From contig CAZKWF010000027.1 of assembly GCA_964556565.1 (NCBI GenBank), positions 1-23,883 on the forward strand: DNA of 23,883 bases, read 5' to 3'. The position numbers and the translations under genes were made by a program. This document shows positions 22,058 through 23,883 of this stretch, one piece after another. How positions within the stretch are numbered: the stretch's first letter is position 1; each line of letters begins with the position of its first letter. Source of the DNA: SOJZ01 sp964556565. Its GTDB lineage: Archaea > Thermoproteota > Bathyarchaeia > Bathyarchaeales > Bathyarchaeaceae. The notes beneath the pieces are model-generated. The model searched no databases and was not told where the DNA came from. It was given only the letters and a program-made list of their open reading frames with translations.

Positions 22058-22717
22058 ATGTCTAGTCCCCGTAAGCTAGTCGTTTTAACTGGTTTCGAGC
22101 CTTTCGCAGACTTCAAGGTAAATCCTTCATGGGAAGCCGCAAAAGCATTTGATGCCAAAGAAATAGGCTCTTTCAAAGTAAAATCCTTCCAAATACCACT
22201 GGCATACAAAGAAATCAAACCCACAATCACACAGATAATAGACACTCAGAAGCCAGCGGTCGTAATCAACATGGGACAGTCCCATCGTCCACTAATCTCG
22301 CTGGAAAAGGTAGCCATAAACTTCGCAGACCTAACCGAATCTTCCATACTCTACAACTGTGGAACACGCCCAAAAGACCAAACACTAGAACCAAACGCAC
22401 CAGCAGCTTACTTCACAACGATACCTATACGAAAAATCCTCAACAAACTACGAGAAAACAACATCCCAGCAGAAATATCCTACACAGCAGGCACATTCGG
22501 ATGCAACCAAATATTCTATCACACAATGCACAAAATACACAAAGACAAATTAGACATCAAAGCTGGATTCATACACGTCCCCAGCCTACCAACCCAAGCA
22601 GCACAACTGCAAAAGACAAGAAAAAAAGGAATCCCCAGCATGAACCTAGACACAACAACCAAAGCAGTTGAAATCACGATCAGAACAACAGTGAAAAATG
22701 CATGCATTGGAGTCTAA
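22058..22717 (+). CDS. pcp: pyroglutamyl-peptidase I (pyrrolidone-carboxylate peptidase, C15 family)
   Basis: Cytoplasmic cysteine peptidase that removes N-terminal pyroglutamate from peptides. From ATG 22058 the protein has 219 residues, the usual size. The opening VVLTGFEPFADFKVNPSW is the family signature. The catalytic triad reads Glu83 (SLEKVAINF), Cys149 (SYTAGTFGCNQIFY) and His173 (GFIHVPSLP). A longer frame begins at TTG 21989, but its extra 23 residues have no family match. ATG 22058 has GGTGA upstream at a suitable distance. The coding strand is strongly A/C-rich. The 3' end contains one of three exact ATGCATGCAT copies in the window. It is convergent with the dehydrogenase at the window end, with an 18-bp gap. 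Confidence 0.9.
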   Translation: MSSPRKLVVLTGFEPFADFKVNPSWEAAKAFDAKEIGSFKVKSFQIPLAYKEIKPTITQIIDTQKPAVVINMGQSHRPLISLEKVAINFADLTESSILYNCGTRPKDQTLEPNAPAAYFTTIPIRKILNKLRENNIPAEISYTAGTFGCNQIFYHTMHKIHKDKLDIKAGFIHVPSLPTQAAQLQKTRKKGIPSMNLDTTTKAVEITIRTTVKNACIGV

Positions 22718-22735
22718 ACGATCAAGATTTTTGAG

Positions 22736-23851
22736 CTATTGATAGCTTTGCCACTTACTCTCTAGGTTCGGATCTTGAACTGTCTTCATTACATAGTCGG
22801 CAAACTCTGCTCCAGTAACACCATCCGATCTTCCTGTTATATCAAATTTCTTCTCATACTGGCCACAGATGTCAAGGGCCATCTCAAGTTTCCTAGCTTT
22901 GTCAGCGAGACCAATGTGGTTTAAGAGCATAACAATAGCTCTCATGATGCTAGATGGGTCAGCGTACTTGGCTCTTCCTTCCTCGACCATTCTTGGAGCT
23001 GTACCATGTATTGCTTCAAACATTGCATATCTCTTGCCAATATTTGCGCTTCCAGCTGTGCCAACACCTCCTTGAAATTCAGCTGCTTCATCAGTGATTA
23101 TGTCTCCGTAAAGATTTGGCAGCACTACTACTCTGAACTGCGTCCTCCTTTTTGGATCCACAAGCTTAGCAGTCATGATATCAATAAACCAGTCATCCCA
23201 CTCCACTTCAGGATAACCCTCAGCTACCTGTTCCGCCATGCTGAGGAATTTTCCATCGGTTGTTTTTACGACGTTTGCCTTTGTCACGACTGTTACCTTG
23301 TTGATTTTATTTCTCTTAGCATAATCAAATGCCATTCGAATTATTCTCTCTGAACCCTGACTGGTTATAACCTTAAAGTCAATGGCAAGATCATCAGTGA
23401 CATTTACACCCTTCCCCCCAAGTATGTATGCTCCCTCTGTGTTCTCCCTGAAGAATATCCAGTCTATCCCTTCCTTGGGAACTTTTACTGGTCTTACGTT
23501 TGCAAACAAATCAAGCTCTCGTCGCATTGCAACGTTCGCGCTCTCAATATTTGGCCATTTGTCCCCTTTCTTAGGAGTGTATAGTGGACCCTTGAGTATA
23601 ACGTGACATTTTTTGATCTCTTCCAAAATATCATCGGGTATTGCCTTCATGACCTTCGCACGGTTCTCAATAGTCAATCCTTCAATGACTTTGAATTCAA
23701 TCTTCCCGTTTTCAAGCTCTTTTTTCAGCAGAAACTCTAAAACGCGCTTTGCTTCCTTAGCGATATATGGGCCGATTCCATCTCCGCCAATGATTCCTAT
23801 TATTATTGGTTTTACCTTGGTATAGTCTATCCATTCCTCTGCTTTTTTCAT
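22736..23851 (-). CDS. isocitrate/isopropylmalate dehydrogenase family enzyme (probable NAD-type isocitrate dehydrogenase), 5' end uncertain
   Basis: Decarboxylating dehydrogenase of 2-hydroxy acids. The chain shows IIGGDGIGPYIA (nucleotide-binding start), NVAMRRELDLFANVRPVK (substrate-binding Arg set), RENTEGAYI, the metal-binding DIITDEAAEFQGGVG and AMFEAIHGTAPRM, the cofactor loop. The ANVRPVK form resembles NAD-dependent isocitrate dehydrogenase (IDH3-like) more than the usual isopropylmalate enzyme, but homoisocitrate or isopropylmalate activity cannot be ruled out. ATG 23851 gives 371 residues with about 17 residues before the beta-strand. However, the frame remains open to the window edge and codes for a charged stretch (LEEQLERVER) that looks like protein, so the true start may lie outside the window. 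It is convergent with pcp. Confidence 0.85.
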   Translation of the reverse strand: MKKAEEWIDYTKVKPIIIGIIGGDGIGPYIAKEAKRVLEFLLKKELENGKIEFKVIEGLTIENRAKVMKAIPDDILEEIKKCHVILKGPLYTPKKGDKWPNIESANVAMRRELDLFANVRPVKVPKEGIDWIFFRENTEGAYILGGKGVNVTDDLAIDFKVITSQGSERIIRMAFDYAKRNKINKVTVVTKANVVKTTDGKFLSMAEQVAEGYPEVEWDDWFIDIMTAKLVDPKRRTQFRVVVLPNLYGDIITDEAAEFQGGVGTAGSANIGKRYAMFEAIHGTAPRMVEEGRAKYADPSSIMRAIVMLLNHIGLADKARKLEMALDICGQYEKKFDITGRSDGVTGAEFADYVMKTVQDPNLESKWQSYQ

Positions 23852-23883
23852 GCGTTCGACTCTTTCAAGCTGTTCTTCCAGTA

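Overview
The window looks like a piece of an archaeal chromosome from the Thermoproteota/TACK side, most like Bathyarchaeia. It carries a eukaryote-type topoisomerase IB with a full active site, an AglB/STT3 oligosaccharyltransferase, an ALG7/AglH-like GlcNAc-phosphate transferase, Trm5 and Trm112, a DUF355 adenosine-specific kinase and TATA-type promoters (TTTATA-like boxes about 25 nt before the inferred transcription starts). The lineage is my inference from this gene content; no rRNA is present.

Layout. (1) 1-803: the 5' part of a tRNA-Leu(GAG) on the minus strand, then a 0.7 kb gap with a phased 10-bp tandem repeat and G-tracts. (2) 804-14077: a surface-glycan/N-glycosylation locus: GMPP-type sugar-1-phosphate nucleotidyltransferase, GlmM/PMM-type phosphohexomutase, a nucleotide-sugar dehydrogenase that appears to lack the catalytic Cys, AglH-like GlcNAc-1-P transferase, Trm112 and Trm5 (tRNA modification, opposite strand), AglB, a Wzx-type flippase, UDP-glucose dehydrogenase and, divergently, a GalU-type UTP-glucose-1-P uridylyltransferase. 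(3) 14038-17123, minus strand: a frameshifted and probably truncated NucS-like nuclease gene, an HD-domain phosphohydrolase and topoisomerase IB. (4) 17457-19399: a Cys-rich DUF3795 protein, a small conserved-looking protein, tRNA-Ile(GAT) with a 20-nt insertion and tRNA-Arg(TCG), separated by a 13-bp inverted repeat. (5) 19541-23883: adenosine-specific kinase, MFS transporter, a small membrane protein, pyroglutamyl peptidase and an isocitrate/isopropylmalate-type dehydrogenase running to the window edge.

How the genes fit together (inference). The mutase and nucleotidyltransferases make activated sugars (GDP-mannose or UDP-GlcNAc precursors; UDP-glucose, then UDP-glucuronate). The AglH-like enzyme loads the first sugar phosphate on dolichyl phosphate, the flippase turns the lipid-linked glycan outward, and AglB transfers it to Asn in exported proteins. 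No glycosyltransferase that extends the glycan lies in the window, so those must be elsewhere. No mobile element, CRISPR array or defence island was seen. The oddest items are the Cys-less dehydrogenase, the insertion in tRNA-Ile, the decamer array and several perfect dyads in control regions.
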